In this document: one piece after another, positions 9,901 through 16,432 of the stretch | Layout of the letters: the number at the start of each line of letters is the position of its first letter | How positions within the stretch are numbered: the stretch's first letter is position 1 | Assembly: GCA_903888515.1 (NCBI GenBank) | Contig: CAISTY010000275.1 | Coordinates: forward strand, 1-42,421 | Length of the DNA: 42,421 nucleotides | Direction: 5' to 3' | DNA from: Akkermansiaceae bacterium | GTDB lineage: Bacteria > Verrucomicrobiota > Verrucomicrobiia > Verrucomicrobiales > Akkermansiaceae | Notes under the pieces: model-generated | Told to the model about the DNA's origin: nothing | What the model saw: the letters and a program-made list of their open reading frames with translations, nothing else | The model's database searches: none | Program-made: the position numbers and the translations under genes

Positions 9901-10529
9901 CTGCGGTCACCCGGCTCCACATCCACCACCCGGGTCATGGTGAGGGGGGCGATTTCGCGTGCCGGCATCAACACCCGGCACAGACGCTGGCGAAAGTCGG
10001 CGGGATGCAGGAGAAACAATGCACACCCTAACAGCAAGCACGCGCCGGCCGCCGCCGCCCACCGCCGGAACAGCCGCCAGTCGTAAACCCTCTGCCATGC
10101 GATGCCACGCCACAAGCCGGCCAGTTCTCCTAACAAAACAATGCGCCATTGTGAACTTTCGGCCAACGACCGGTCCAGTTGCACGGCATTGACCAGGGCG
10201 TTGTCGGAGCGTGCGGTTGCCATTTCGAGGCGTCGTGCCAGGGCCGCGTCATCGATGCGCCGCAGCCAGCATCTAACAGCATTGGCGAGGGCGGCGGCCA
10301 AGGGCAACGCGATGGCCACCAAGCCCGCCCAGCGACCAGGCGCTCCGAAGCGTGCCCGTGCATCCACCACCAGCCATGCACCTAACAGAACGCCGGCGGC
10401 GACCACGCCGATGGCCAGCGAAGTGAGCCCGCGGCCGATCTTCAAGGCACGTCCCGCACGCCGCAGGATCTGGCGTGGTGTCTGGCCGTCGGATTCGGCG
10501 GCGGGAGCTGACGGGGTGGCCTGCACCAA
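6924..10529 (-). CDS. Large membrane protein with coiled coil (DUF4175-like, MoxR-operon type)
   Basis: The 1201-aa protein has two N-terminal membrane segments (about 33-56 and 66-86), a third near 155-178 (AAAAGACLLLGCALFLLHP), then beta-sandwich-like extracytoplasmic regions (about 190-480), a long Ala/Glu/Lys/Leu-rich coiled coil (about 540-900) and a disordered Gly/Ser/Asp/Lys-rich stretch (about 990-1090) before a helical C-terminus. The order matches the large DUF4175-like proteins found beside MoxR, DUF58 and BatA genes in Verrucomicrobiota and Planctomycetota; assignment to the exact family is by resemblance. It is coupled by ATGA to the next gene and follows the 271-aa secreted protein by 6 bp. 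Confidence 0.75.
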   Translation of the reverse strand: MVQATPSAPAAESDGQTPRQILRRAGRALKIGRGLTSLAIGVVAAGVLLGAWLVVDARARFGAPGRWAGLVAIALPLAAALANAVRCWLRRIDDAALARRLEMATARSDNALVNAVQLDRSLAESSQWRIVLLGELAGLWRGIAWQRVYDWRLFRRWAAAAGACLLLGCALFLLHPADFRQRLCRVLMPAREIAPLTMTRVVDVEPGDRSVARGTLLTMRVTLAGVAPAEVWLVVTKDDGSIIRHVVQRTGETMAWAVDCKWADSGHYQFEAGDARSFERRIEVQVPAKVVARQLTIKPPVYTKLPTIKVPDGTAWPAVPDGSDVTLDWTFDRGIKELSVDHDDAMASAAGTPELWQLTGRLTGNRAWTARWTDVAGLTDQGRVNFTIKADEAPRVRLIHPTGEEEVLLTRDASLRLTFEASDDYGLAEVAVCRGTPEKPDARVIETWKPDVPSFKQSVDLQLSRWIGSEENEAWFCVSARDANDVTGPGRTLSRMLVVRIVTPDELRRAAESRQGEVLGSLEDLLRVQQTNLDATRAILRDAAKSDLADVATLAERQLRIEEAAGQLLAGTPAGSAAWRDVLAALLAREMPQAVLALRDAVPAKGADRRSQLAKGEALEAAILARLKSLPADLRDESGGAAIRDLIGRVEALFNRQKALHGRVLKAQAGEGAALAADQDALADESRVVRQALTDGAQSASIGDAAFRTVLGKAAALMGTTKIYEQMIRSAEQIDGDRFPVAAGLCKQVLVDLARVLELLNNSQRSSAADKAESLKETAAAIHEKLDALVEQQRAVVEKSKALAAKNEFRPEDVAVAGELAAEKAEIAKLIEQMLTDAHAFPDLRPMNELREELTKIYEDVIQQDTAQAAAGELKPSEIAVQKEESLLEDMEKAAQTAADMEMWLPDKNETTKWLMENFDLTEMPEIPNLPLPDAFTDLVGDLLKEQEGLAEQVQDAASNNAFAVNPANGWEVADGPMPGFNAQGKSGNTPPNKNEQTGRSSGGREGMSSGEMVNQRADRLEGSATDARRTNDPMQKGQVKDDGPAADAKATGGGKAGGVSKRAGMTGDAPLRPVNTPDQILKDALAAEQALLAQQTAKSYATARLFYLRTGPLPEVARLMDESRAALQSGRLADYEALHRRIVASLRKLGDGATTGDLKVLDGAGSRFVGEKRLPGGADTAVPAGFQQPVDDYFRTLDSP

Positions 10530-10535
10530 TACAGT

Positions 10536-11351
10536 TTACGGCTTTGCCGGGGATTTTCCATCGCCATTTTTCGGTGCCACGCGAAAAAGCCGGAAGTTGG
10601 CAAAGTAGGATTTTCCGGGGCCCATGGTGGCGCCGTAGTTGACGACCTTCACCGAGATAAACTCCGGTTGTTGATCCTTGCCGGAGACCACCACGGATTT
10701 GGGCACGGTGAAGTCGCGGCTTGCGGGGGTCCACGTCTTCGAGTTGCCCGGCGGCGAGGGCACCTGCGCCCGATAACACATCATCAGCGCGGGTCTGCCA
10801 TCTGCCGCAGCGCGGCGGAAAATCGTACGCTTTTGCTCCGGATGGGGGTCGCGACTCCATGCCTCCGCGTGAATTTTCGCGGACAAATCCCAGGTCATGC
10901 AATCGACCTCGATGTGATAGGTCGCGCCCGGTTCGACCGGCACCGGCACGCTCTCGAGCTTGCCGCCTTGGTTGCCGGCGATCCCAGCGGGTAAATCAAG
11001 CATCACCGCCCTGCGTCCGCCCACCTCGCCCGGCGGTGCCATTTTCACATACGGTCCGTTGTCCTTGTAAAACTCCTCGTCAGGAAAAACCGTGAGCCAG
11101 CCGTGCAGCGGCTGCTTGCCCTCGAAGCCGCCGTTAGGCAGCAGGTTCTTGACTTCTCCGCCCGCCGCATGTACGGCTGTTAGAACCAGCGCGGCGAAGG
11201 TGGCAGCGGTCATTGTGATCGCGCGTGTCCCGAATACGGGGAGCGCCGGCATCCTGCAGGACACACTGCCGAGCATGAAACGCCCATGCGGCGGCAAGCA
11301 CTTTCCGGTTTTCGATTTTTCAGACATAGGCTCAAAGGTCAAACATGCCAT
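10536..11351 (-). CDS. Secreted protein with carbohydrate-binding-module-like fold
   Basis: After a signal sequence (TMTAATFAALVLTAVHAA, residues 46-63 of the longest frame) the mature part begins KNLLPNGGFEG...GWLTVF, the typical opening of CBM-like jelly-roll domains that bind carbohydrate, and continues with VPVPVEPGATYHIEVDC and a closing strand YFANFRLFRV. Start is uncertain: the 271-aa frame has further Met codons at 11327, 11255 and 11213, and the latter two give signal peptides of normal length. The longest frame overlaps the VapC stop by 13 bp. It is the first gene of the minus-strand cluster leading to FHA-MoxR. Confidence 0.7.
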   Translation of the reverse strand: MACLTFEPMSEKSKTGKCLPPHGRFMLGSVSCRMPALPVFGTRAITMTAATFAALVLTAVHAAGGEVKNLLPNGGFEGKQPLHGWLTVFPDEEFYKDNGPYVKMAPPGEVGGRRAVMLDLPAGIAGNQGGKLESVPVPVEPGATYHIEVDCMTWDLSAKIHAEAWSRDPHPEQKRTIFRRAAADGRPALMMCYRAQVPSPPGNSKTWTPASRDFTVPKSVVVSGKDQQPEFISVKVVNYGATMGPGKSYFANFRLFRVAPKNGDGKSPAKP

Positions 11352-11737
11352 TTTATTGTCTTGAGGTGTTTGACACGGCGGAATTCATGCAGGTTGCCGG
11401 TTACCAACGTCCATCCGTGTGACCGGGCGATGCCTGCTATCAGATAGTCGATCGCTCCGATTGTGGTTCCCGCCTTTTCAAGCTCGCTGCGTATTTTGGC
11501 CGCTTCGCCGGCCTCGGCCATGCCGAACTCTGCGAGGGTAAACAATTCCAGCATTTTTTCGACCGCGCGGCGTTTCTTCTCAATTTGAACGGTCGCCTTG
11601 CATAAACCCAACTTCAGTTCATACACCGTGAGGATTGAGACGTGGATGTCGCCGCGTTTTTGCCCGCAAACATTGGTTAGAACGGATGGATTGCCACGCA
11701 AAAAGCAGATGCAGGTATCGGTATCGAGCAAATACAT
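11339..11737 (-). CDS. vapC: VapC-family PIN toxin
   Basis: The 132-aa protein shows all PIN landmarks: YLLDTDTCICFLRG (first Asp), SILTVYELKLGL (Glu), and GAIDYLIAGIARSHGWTLVTGN (last acidic group plus the TGN motif). Length is normal. It follows its antitoxin by 3 bp. VapC toxins are Mg2+-dependent RNases that inhibit translation, usually by cutting initiator tRNA or 23S rRNA; the target here is not predictable. The pair is downstream of a perfect inverted repeat and sits between two unrelated operons, as expected for a transferable module. Confidence 0.93.
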   Translation of the reverse strand: MYLLDTDTCICFLRGNPSVLTNVCGQKRGDIHVSILTVYELKLGLCKATVQIEKKRRAVEKMLELFTLAEFGMAEAGEAAKIRSELEKAGTTIGAIDYLIAGIARSHGWTLVTGNLHEFRRVKHLKTIKWHV

Positions 11738-11740
11738 GGC

Positions 11741-11971
11741 CTAAAATTCCACGGACCTTAAGTCCTTCGGGCGGGCGGGAATTTCCAAATCGCCGAAGTC
11801 GGCGGAAAACCAACTTGCAAGATCCTCTGGCCACCCCTTGTCATCCAGCGGCGTGAGCACGACCATTCCATCCCGCGCATCGATCATCACGTCGCCAACG
11901 GGCAGCGCGTATTTCTTGGGAAGCCGCACTGCCAGGCTCCCTCCATTCCTGAAGACTTTGGTCTTGTCCAT
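11741..11971 (-). CDS. vapB: VapB-family antitoxin
   Basis: The 76-aa protein begins MDKTKVFRNGGSLAVRLPKK, the VapB/AbrB swapped-hairpin DNA-binding motif, followed by a Gly-Asp-Val strand and an acidic C-terminal tail (PEDLASWFSADFGDLEIP) suited to wrap the toxin. GGTAGG lies about 10 bp before the ATG on the coding strand. The operator candidate is at 12005-12033. Expected role: neutralise VapC and autorepress. Confidence 0.93.
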   Translation of the reverse strand: MDKTKVFRNGGSLAVRLPKKYALPVGDVMIDARDGMVVLTPLDDKGWPEDLASWFSADFGDLEIPARPKDLRSVEF

Positions 11972-12004
11972 GGCGGAAACCTACCCTGTTTGCGCATGAA
12001 TGCA

Positions 12005-12033
12005 ATAAAATACACCATCGCGGTGTATTTTAT
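12005..12033. promoter_or_regulatory. Perfect 12-bp inverted repeat upstream of vapBC, probable operator
   Basis: ATAAAATACACC and GGTGTATTTTAT flank a 5-bp spacer. The dyad is AT-rich in an otherwise GC-rich region and lies 34 bp upstream of vapB, where a promoter -35/-10 would be expected. VapB-VapC complexes typically bind such dyads. It also lies between vapB and the 3' end of rhaT, so a terminator role for rhaT in RNA form is an alternative. Confidence 0.65.
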
Positions 12034-12098
12034 AGCGACTCATGCCAGCCCATGCGGACGGGGAAGAGTTCGCGGGGGAATAGTGCGGCAATACGCAG

Positions 12099-13166
12099 TT
12101 ACTTTGCCGCCAGACTTCCCACGTAGTTGCCATAGGTCAGCAGCAACACGGCGGCGATCAGCACCAGCAAAGCTAGGGCGATGGTCTGGTGGGTGAGGCG
12201 CCGGCACTGGCGCCATTCGCGCAGTGCGACGCCTACCAGATTGCTGATCAACACCAGCATGATCATGTGAATGGCCCAACTTGTGAACTTATAGGCACCC
12301 ATCCGCACATGACCGAGGTTATAGAAAAAGAACTGGCCATACCAGAACAGTCCGGTGATCGCCGCCATCAGGAAATTGACCGGCAGCGATGCTTCGGGTT
12401 GGCCGGCGGGCAATGCTACCAGCTCCCCGATGGTTTTGTGCCGCGCGTGCAGATAGATGCAGTAGATTGCGGTGGTTAGAAACGCGCCGGTGTTGGAAAA
12501 AATGTACACGACGTTGCCGCGGAACACGCCGGCACCGTGGGCGGTGGCCACGTCGGCGATCGGTTCGCCTGCTTCCAGGGCAAAGCCATACACTGCGGAC
12601 AGCACGCCTGCCAACAACGATAACAGCAATCCCGTTAGCAGTGAAAACTGGCCGGTCTGCTGCCGGGCGCTGAGGTCACGTTCTTTCAAGCGCCCGGCCC
12701 AGCCCGCGCCGGCGATGCCGAGCGTGCCGATGATGATGCCTGCCACAATCCACTCCGCGCCCGGCTTGCTGAGGGTCGCCCCTAGGTTGCCCTTGACCAG
12801 CGGCGGGATCAAGGTGCCTAACACACTCGAAAGTCCGACCGCAATCGCATAGGTGAGCGAGAAGCCGATGTAGCGGATGGAAATCCCGAAGGCGGTGCCG
12901 CCGATGCCATACGCGGCTCCTAACAGGAATGATTGAAGCATCGCCGGCCTTGGCGCTTCACTCAGCACCGTGGCCAATTGCGGGATCGTGAGCCAGGCGC
13001 CGAGAATGGGCAGCAACAACCAGCAGAAAAAGGCCTGGGTCAGCCAGTAGGTTTGCCATGACCAGCCTTTGACGCGCTTCTCCGGTGTGTAACAGGTTGC
13101 GGCAAATGTGGCGCCTACCGCGTGCAACGCCACGCCGAGGAGGGGATTGGAAGCAATGGGGTCCAT
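12099..13166 (-). CDS. rhaT: L-rhamnose/proton symporter RhaT family
   Basis: The 355-aa integral membrane protein (E. coli RhaT is 344 aa) has about ten hydrophobic segments. It shows family-typical stretches: the N-terminal LLGVALHAVGATFAATCYTP, the FLLGAAYGIGGTAFGISIRY loop, and FWYGQFFFYNLGHVRMG near residue 285. RhaT imports rhamnose with H+ in the inner membrane. It lies 133 bp downstream of the UroD-like gene in the same direction. No rhamnose isomerase or kinase is in the window, so the transported sugar could differ. Confidence 0.88.
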   Translation of the reverse strand: MDPIASNPLLGVALHAVGATFAATCYTPEKRVKGWSWQTYWLTQAFFCWLLLPILGAWLTIPQLATVLSEAPRPAMLQSFLLGAAYGIGGTAFGISIRYIGFSLTYAIAVGLSSVLGTLIPPLVKGNLGATLSKPGAEWIVAGIIIGTLGIAGAGWAGRLKERDLSARQQTGQFSLLTGLLLSLLAGVLSAVYGFALEAGEPIADVATAHGAGVFRGNVVYIFSNTGAFLTTAIYCIYLHARHKTIGELVALPAGQPEASLPVNFLMAAITGLFWYGQFFFYNLGHVRMGAYKFTSWAIHMIMLVLISNLVGVALREWRQCRRLTHQTIALALLVLIAAVLLLTYGNYVGSLAAK

Positions 13167-13210
13167 GGGAATTGCTATTTCAGACGATTGAATCTAGCGA
13201 GGCTGCGCCT

Positions 13211-13240
13211 CAGACAGAAGACTTGAAGACAGAAGATCGG
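13211..13240. repeat. Short degenerate GAAGAC-type repeat
   Basis: CAGACAGAAGACTTGAAGAC runs into AGAAGATCGG. The 12-mer AGACTTGAAGAC recurs at 17334-17345. The repeat lies in the 133-bp gap between rhaT and the UroD-like gene. No gene or clear terminator is seen in the rest of the gap. Confidence 0.6.
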
Positions 13241-13299
13241 AAAACTTGACTTAACAATCGCAAATTCATGATTTCAAGAATCTAGGGTTGTGGAATAAA

Positions 13300-14502
13300 T
13301 CATGGTGCTTCGACGAATTCGCCAAGTTCTAACGGGTATCGGCCATGCTCGCGGACCAGTTTCACGATGAAATCATAGGTTTGTCCCGACACGCCGCTGC
13401 TGACCGAGTGGTCGGACTGGAAGATGAGTCCGCCGCCCTTGGCGGCATTGAGTTTGCGCATCACCTCGCGCTGGATCGCCGCGTGCTCGCCGGTCTCCCA
13501 TATTTGGATGTCGCTGTTGCCGCAGAATCCGATGCCATGGCCGTATTGGCGGCGCAGATCGACCACATCCATGCCTGCCTTCACTTCGAGCGGGTTATAG
13601 GCATCCACACCCATCTCGATGTAGTCCTGAAAGATCGCCTTCACGTTCCCGCAGCCGTGATAGATGACCGGCAGGCCCGCGGCGTGCGCCACCTCGACCA
13701 TCCGCGCCACCCACGGCTTGAAATACTCGCGCCAGTAGGCGGGCGACATGAACGTGCATTTCTTGTAGGCCACATCGCCCCAGATCACCAAGCCGTCCAA
13801 CATGCCTGCCGCCGCCGTGATTTCGGCCTCTGCCATCGCCAGATAGAACGCGCCGATGCGGTGAATCACCTCGCCCATTTCGTCGGGATACTCACCCATC
13901 CACAGCAGCGCGTTTTCCTGGCCGATCAGGCGCGTCAGGCATTCGCTCACTTCGATGATGCTGCCATAGACCGGGAAATCCGGCCGCAGGGACTTCACGG
14001 TTTCGATCCATGCGGGCGAGTTGCGCTCGAACCCGTCGCCGACGCCCGCAATCTGATTGTCGCCGGCGGAAAAAAACCGCCGCGGATCGTCGGGCGGATC
14101 AAACTCCGCGTGTTGGAGTTTTTCGAAGGTATCGATGTCCCAGGCAGTCATCTCGGGCATCGGGAAGGAATAATGTTTGTGCATGATCGCCCCGAAGCCG
14201 GTTCTAACGGTGACTTCGTCAGGAGTTTCACGGATTGTTTCGAACGGCCGGATCCACGGGTCGAAGTTCGGCACGGTGACAATCCAATCGAGATCGTAAT
14301 GATAGTATGGGTTGGCGTCTGGCGCGAGACCGAGTTCCTCACGCCAGCGTTTTGTAAAGCCACCCCAGAAGAAGTCGCTGATCGGCACGCGGTCCGGTTC
14401 CTCGTGGCGCAGCGTCTTGTTCATACGTTCCAGTTTGCGCAGGGTGTTCTCCTTGCGACCGGTGGTGTCGGTGTCCTTGCCGACGGTGTTGAACATGCTC
14501 AT
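13300..14502 (-). CDS. UroD-family protein, probably a zinc/corrinoid-type methyltransferase
   Basis: The 400-aa protein has the UroD/methyltransferase TIM barrel. HemE itself has no zinc site; here a H-x-C...C pattern is seen (H282 and C284 in VIYHGCGN, C327 in GIGFCGN), as in MtaA/MtbA-type zinc enzymes that move methyl groups between corrinoid proteins and thiols. The position beside rhaT and near sugar genes argues against haem synthesis and fits the many uncharacterised UroD paralogues in Verrucomicrobiota sugar loci. ATGs at 14502 and 14496 are both possible starts. A 238-bp gap to the divergent moxR (14503-14740) must hold both promoters; I see only a weak GATGC-N6-GCATC dyad there (14709-14724). 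Confidence 0.8.
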   Translation of the reverse strand: MSMFNTVGKDTDTTGRKENTLRKLERMNKTLRHEEPDRVPISDFFWGGFTKRWREELGLAPDANPYYHYDLDWIVTVPNFDPWIRPFETIRETPDEVTVRTGFGAIMHKHYSFPMPEMTAWDIDTFEKLQHAEFDPPDDPRRFFSAGDNQIAGVGDGFERNSPAWIETVKSLRPDFPVYGSIIEVSECLTRLIGQENALLWMGEYPDEMGEVIHRIGAFYLAMAEAEITAAAGMLDGLVIWGDVAYKKCTFMSPAYWREYFKPWVARMVEVAHAAGLPVIYHGCGNVKAIFQDYIEMGVDAYNPLEVKAGMDVVDLRRQYGHGIGFCGNSDIQIWETGEHAAIQREVMRKLNAAKGGGLIFQSDHSVSSGVSGQTYDFIVKLVREHGRYPLELGEFVEAP

Positions 14503-14740
14503 CTGGTGCGTGATGATTCACAACCCGTGGCTGGGGGTCAAGGAACAGTTTGTCGCGCCGGTTTATCACAGGGAAAATGTGGCGTCCGTTTGTTCATGAT
14601 GCGCGGCGTGACGATTGAGCACCTCTGGCGGCATTCAGGAACAGGATGCTGCCTGCGAAGTTGCGATTGACAAAGAATCGGCCGACATCACGTCTGGACA
14701 AAACAAGGATGCCTCGTAGCATCGCTCCTACCAGCACACC

Positions 14741-15760
14741 ATGGATTCCACCCTCAGCCTCACCCAGCAGCTTCCACCCGATGACGTCGCCGCCATCGAT
14801 GAACTCGGCAAAACCTATCAGGAATTCCGTTTGGAACTCGGGAAAATCATCATTGGCCAGGATCAAGTGATTGAACGGCTGGCGATTTGTTTGTTTGCCC
14901 GCGGTCACGCTCTGCTGATGGGGGTGCCCGGTCTGGCCAAGACTCTTTTGGTGTCCTCGGTGGCACAGACCTTCGATCTTTCCTTCAACCGCATCCAGTT
15001 CACCCCCGATCTCATGCCAGCCGACATCACTGGCACCGACATCATCCAGGAATCCGGCGTGGGCGGCCGGCGCCAGTTCGAATTCATCAAGGGTCCGGTG
15101 TTTGCCAACATCGTGCTGGCCGATGAAATCAACCGCGCCCCGGCCAAGACCCAGTCCGCCATGTTGGAGGCGATGCAGGAAAACAAGGTCACGGTGCTCG
15201 GCCATACCTACACGCTCCAACCGCCGTTTTTCGTGCTCGCCACCCAGAACCCGATCGAGCAAGAAGGCACCTATCCGCTTCCCGAAGCCCAGCTCGACCG
15301 CTTCATGTTCCTCATCGAAGTCGATTATCCGTCCGCAGAGGAGGAAAAACGCATCGCCCGCGAAACCACAGGCTCCGCCAGCCAAACCCTCAACCACCTG
15401 CTGGATGGACAAAAAGTCCTCGCCTTCCAACAGTTAGTCCGCCGCGTCCCGGTTCCCGAGCATCTTTATGAATACGCCGTGAAGTTGGTACGCATGACCC
15501 GCCCCGGACAACCGGAGTCACCGCAGTGGATCAAGGACACCGTCGGCTGGGGCGCCGGTCCGCGCGCCGTCCAATACCTCATCCTTGGCGCCAAGTCCCG
15601 CGCCGCCCTGCGCGGCGCCTACATGGCCTCGCTCGATGACCTCGAAGCCGTCGCTTCATCGGTGCTCGTCCACCGCGTCATCACCAACTTCGCCGCCGAG
15701 TCCCAAGGCATGACCTCCAAAAAAATCGTCGAAAGGCTGCTCCGCGAAATGCGCGATTGA
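14741..15760 (+). CDS. MoxR-family AAA+ ATPase
   Basis: The 339-aa protein is a standard stand-alone MoxR: Walker A GVPGLAKT (61-68), IQFTPDLMPADITGTD, Walker B IVLADE (124-129), LATQNPIEQEGTYPLPEAQLDRF, and the C-terminal lid with VGWGAGPRAVQYLILGAKSRA. It is clearly paralogous to the ATPase half of the FHA fusion at 2696-4189. It heads the DUF58-BatA-VWA operon and likely acts as the chaperone that engages the VWA-type proteins downstream. The TGA stop is followed without a gap by the heptamer array at 15761. Confidence 0.95.
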   Translation: MDSTLSLTQQLPPDDVAAIDELGKTYQEFRLELGKIIIGQDQVIERLAICLFARGHALLMGVPGLAKTLLVSSVAQTFDLSFNRIQFTPDLMPADITGTDIIQESGVGGRRQFEFIKGPVFANIVLADEINRAPAKTQSAMLEAMQENKVTVLGHTYTLQPPFFVLATQNPIEQEGTYPLPEAQLDRFMFLIEVDYPSAEEEKRIARETTGSASQTLNHLLDGQKVLAFQQLVRRVPVPEHLYEYAVKLVRMTRPGQPESPQWIKDTVGWGAGPRAVQYLILGAKSRAALRGAYMASLDDLEAVASSVLVHRVITNFAAESQGMTSKKIVERLLREMRD

Positions 15761-15910
15761 GAGACCAGAGGCCAGAAACCAGAGACCAGAGACCAGAGAC
15801 CAGAGACCAGAAACCAGAAACCAGAGACCAGAGGCCAGAAACCAGAGACCAGAGGCCAGAGACCAGAGGCCAGAGACCAGAAACCAGAGACCAGAGACCA
15901 GAGACCAGAA
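15761..15910. repeat. Heptamer tandem array, 21 units of GAGACCA and variants
   Basis: Units are GAGACCA, GAGGCCA or GAAACCA, in uninterrupted 7-bp phase for 147 bp, followed by GAAAT. Variation is confined to positions 3 and 4 (purine or pyrimidine transitions). The array starts directly after the moxR stop codon. The reverse strand reads as repeated SGLWSLV peptide, which is an artefact of the repeat and not a gene. Confidence 0.95.
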
Positions 15911-15922
15911 ATAGAGAAGAAG

Positions 15923-16291
15923 ATGAAATCACATAATTTTGAAAACTTGGACGTCTGGAAGCGTGGGTGCCGTTTGGCTGTTGACGTATGTGTCGCCTCA
16001 CATGCTTCGAAAGAATTCGTGTTGAAAGATCAGATTACGCGATCTGCCATTTCGATCCCCTCCAACATCGCGGAAGGTGCGGAGAGATCCTCCGACGCTG
16101 ATTTCAGCCGTTTTCTCAGCTACAGCAAAGGATCATGCGGTGAGCTGCGCACCCAACTCATGATTCACCACGAGGTCTGTCGCGAACTGGGTAATGAACC
16201 CTTCATTGGAACCTCCGAAATGGTCGAAGAAACTCGCGAAATTTCCAAGATGCTGGGTGCCTTCATCGAAAAACTCACACCGATATCCTAA
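15923..16291 (+). CDS. Four-helix-bundle protein (S23/IVS, bAvd-like family)
   Basis: The 122-aa protein has the family hallmarks: FENLDVWKRGCRLAVDV at residues 6-22, DQITRSAISIPSNIAEGAER at 36-55, and FSRFLSYSKGSCGELRTQL at 61-79, with a C-terminal helix. Members are encoded in 23S rRNA intervening sequences of Leptospira and relatives, and related bAvd proteins act in diversity-generating retroelements as nucleic-acid-binding pentamers. Most chromosomal copies have no known role. AGAAGAAG upstream of the ATG may serve as the ribosome-binding site. It interrupts an otherwise standard moxR-DUF58 junction, and is flanked on both sides by tandem heptamers. Confidence 0.92.
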   Translation: MKSHNFENLDVWKRGCRLAVDVCVASHASKEFVLKDQITRSAISIPSNIAEGAERSSDADFSRFLSYSKGSCGELRTQLMIHHEVCRELGNEPFIGTSEMVEETREISKMLGAFIEKLTPIS

Positions 16292-16320
16292 TCGGCTCCT
16301 CAAGCCATCCGGCTCCTGGC

Positions 16321-16430
16321 CTCTTCCCTCTTCTCTCTTTTCTCTTTTCTCTTTTCTCTTTTCTCTTTTCTCTTTTCTCTTTTCTCTTTTCTCTGGTCTC
16401 TGGTCTCTGGTCTCTGGTCTCTGGTCTCTC
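16321..16430. repeat. Heptamer array TTTTCTC followed by five CTCTGGT units
   Basis: About nine TTTTCTC-type units are followed by five CTCTGGT units (16391-16425) and end CTCTCAA directly before the DUF58 ATG. CTCTGGT is a rotation of TGGTCTC, the reverse complement of the GAGACCA unit at 15761, so transcripts could pair across the intervening gene. The TTTTCTC subset is likewise the complement of GAGAAAA, a drifted form of the GAAACCA variant. Confidence 0.92.
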
Positions 16431-16432
16431 AA

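Larger units (their letters stand above)
15761..16430. mobile_element. Candidate insertion unit: four-helix-bundle gene between inverted heptamer arrays
   Basis: The segment consists of a 7-bp direct array (GAGACCA-type), one small gene, and a downstream array whose distal part is the reverse complement (TGGTCTC) of the first. It fills the space between moxR and DUF58 exactly: the array begins at the base after the moxR stop and ends 2 bp before the DUF58 ATG. I know of no transposase for this family; mobility is inferred from architecture and from the similar gene-less structure at 26441-26536. Confidence 0.4.

Noticed and set aside
13345..14670. Plus-strand frame of about 440 codons opposite the UroD-like gene
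   Set aside because: The minus-strand protein has clear conserved motifs; this frame has none.
14594..15430. Minus-strand frame opposite moxR
   Set aside because: Shadow of Walker A/B-containing coding sequence.
15681..16001. Minus-strand frame with repeated SGLWSLV peptide
   Set aside because: Pure translation of the 7-bp array; 21-nt periodicity, not a protein.
15761..16430. CRISPR array
   Set aside because: Units are 7 bp with no spacers and there are no cas genes nearby.
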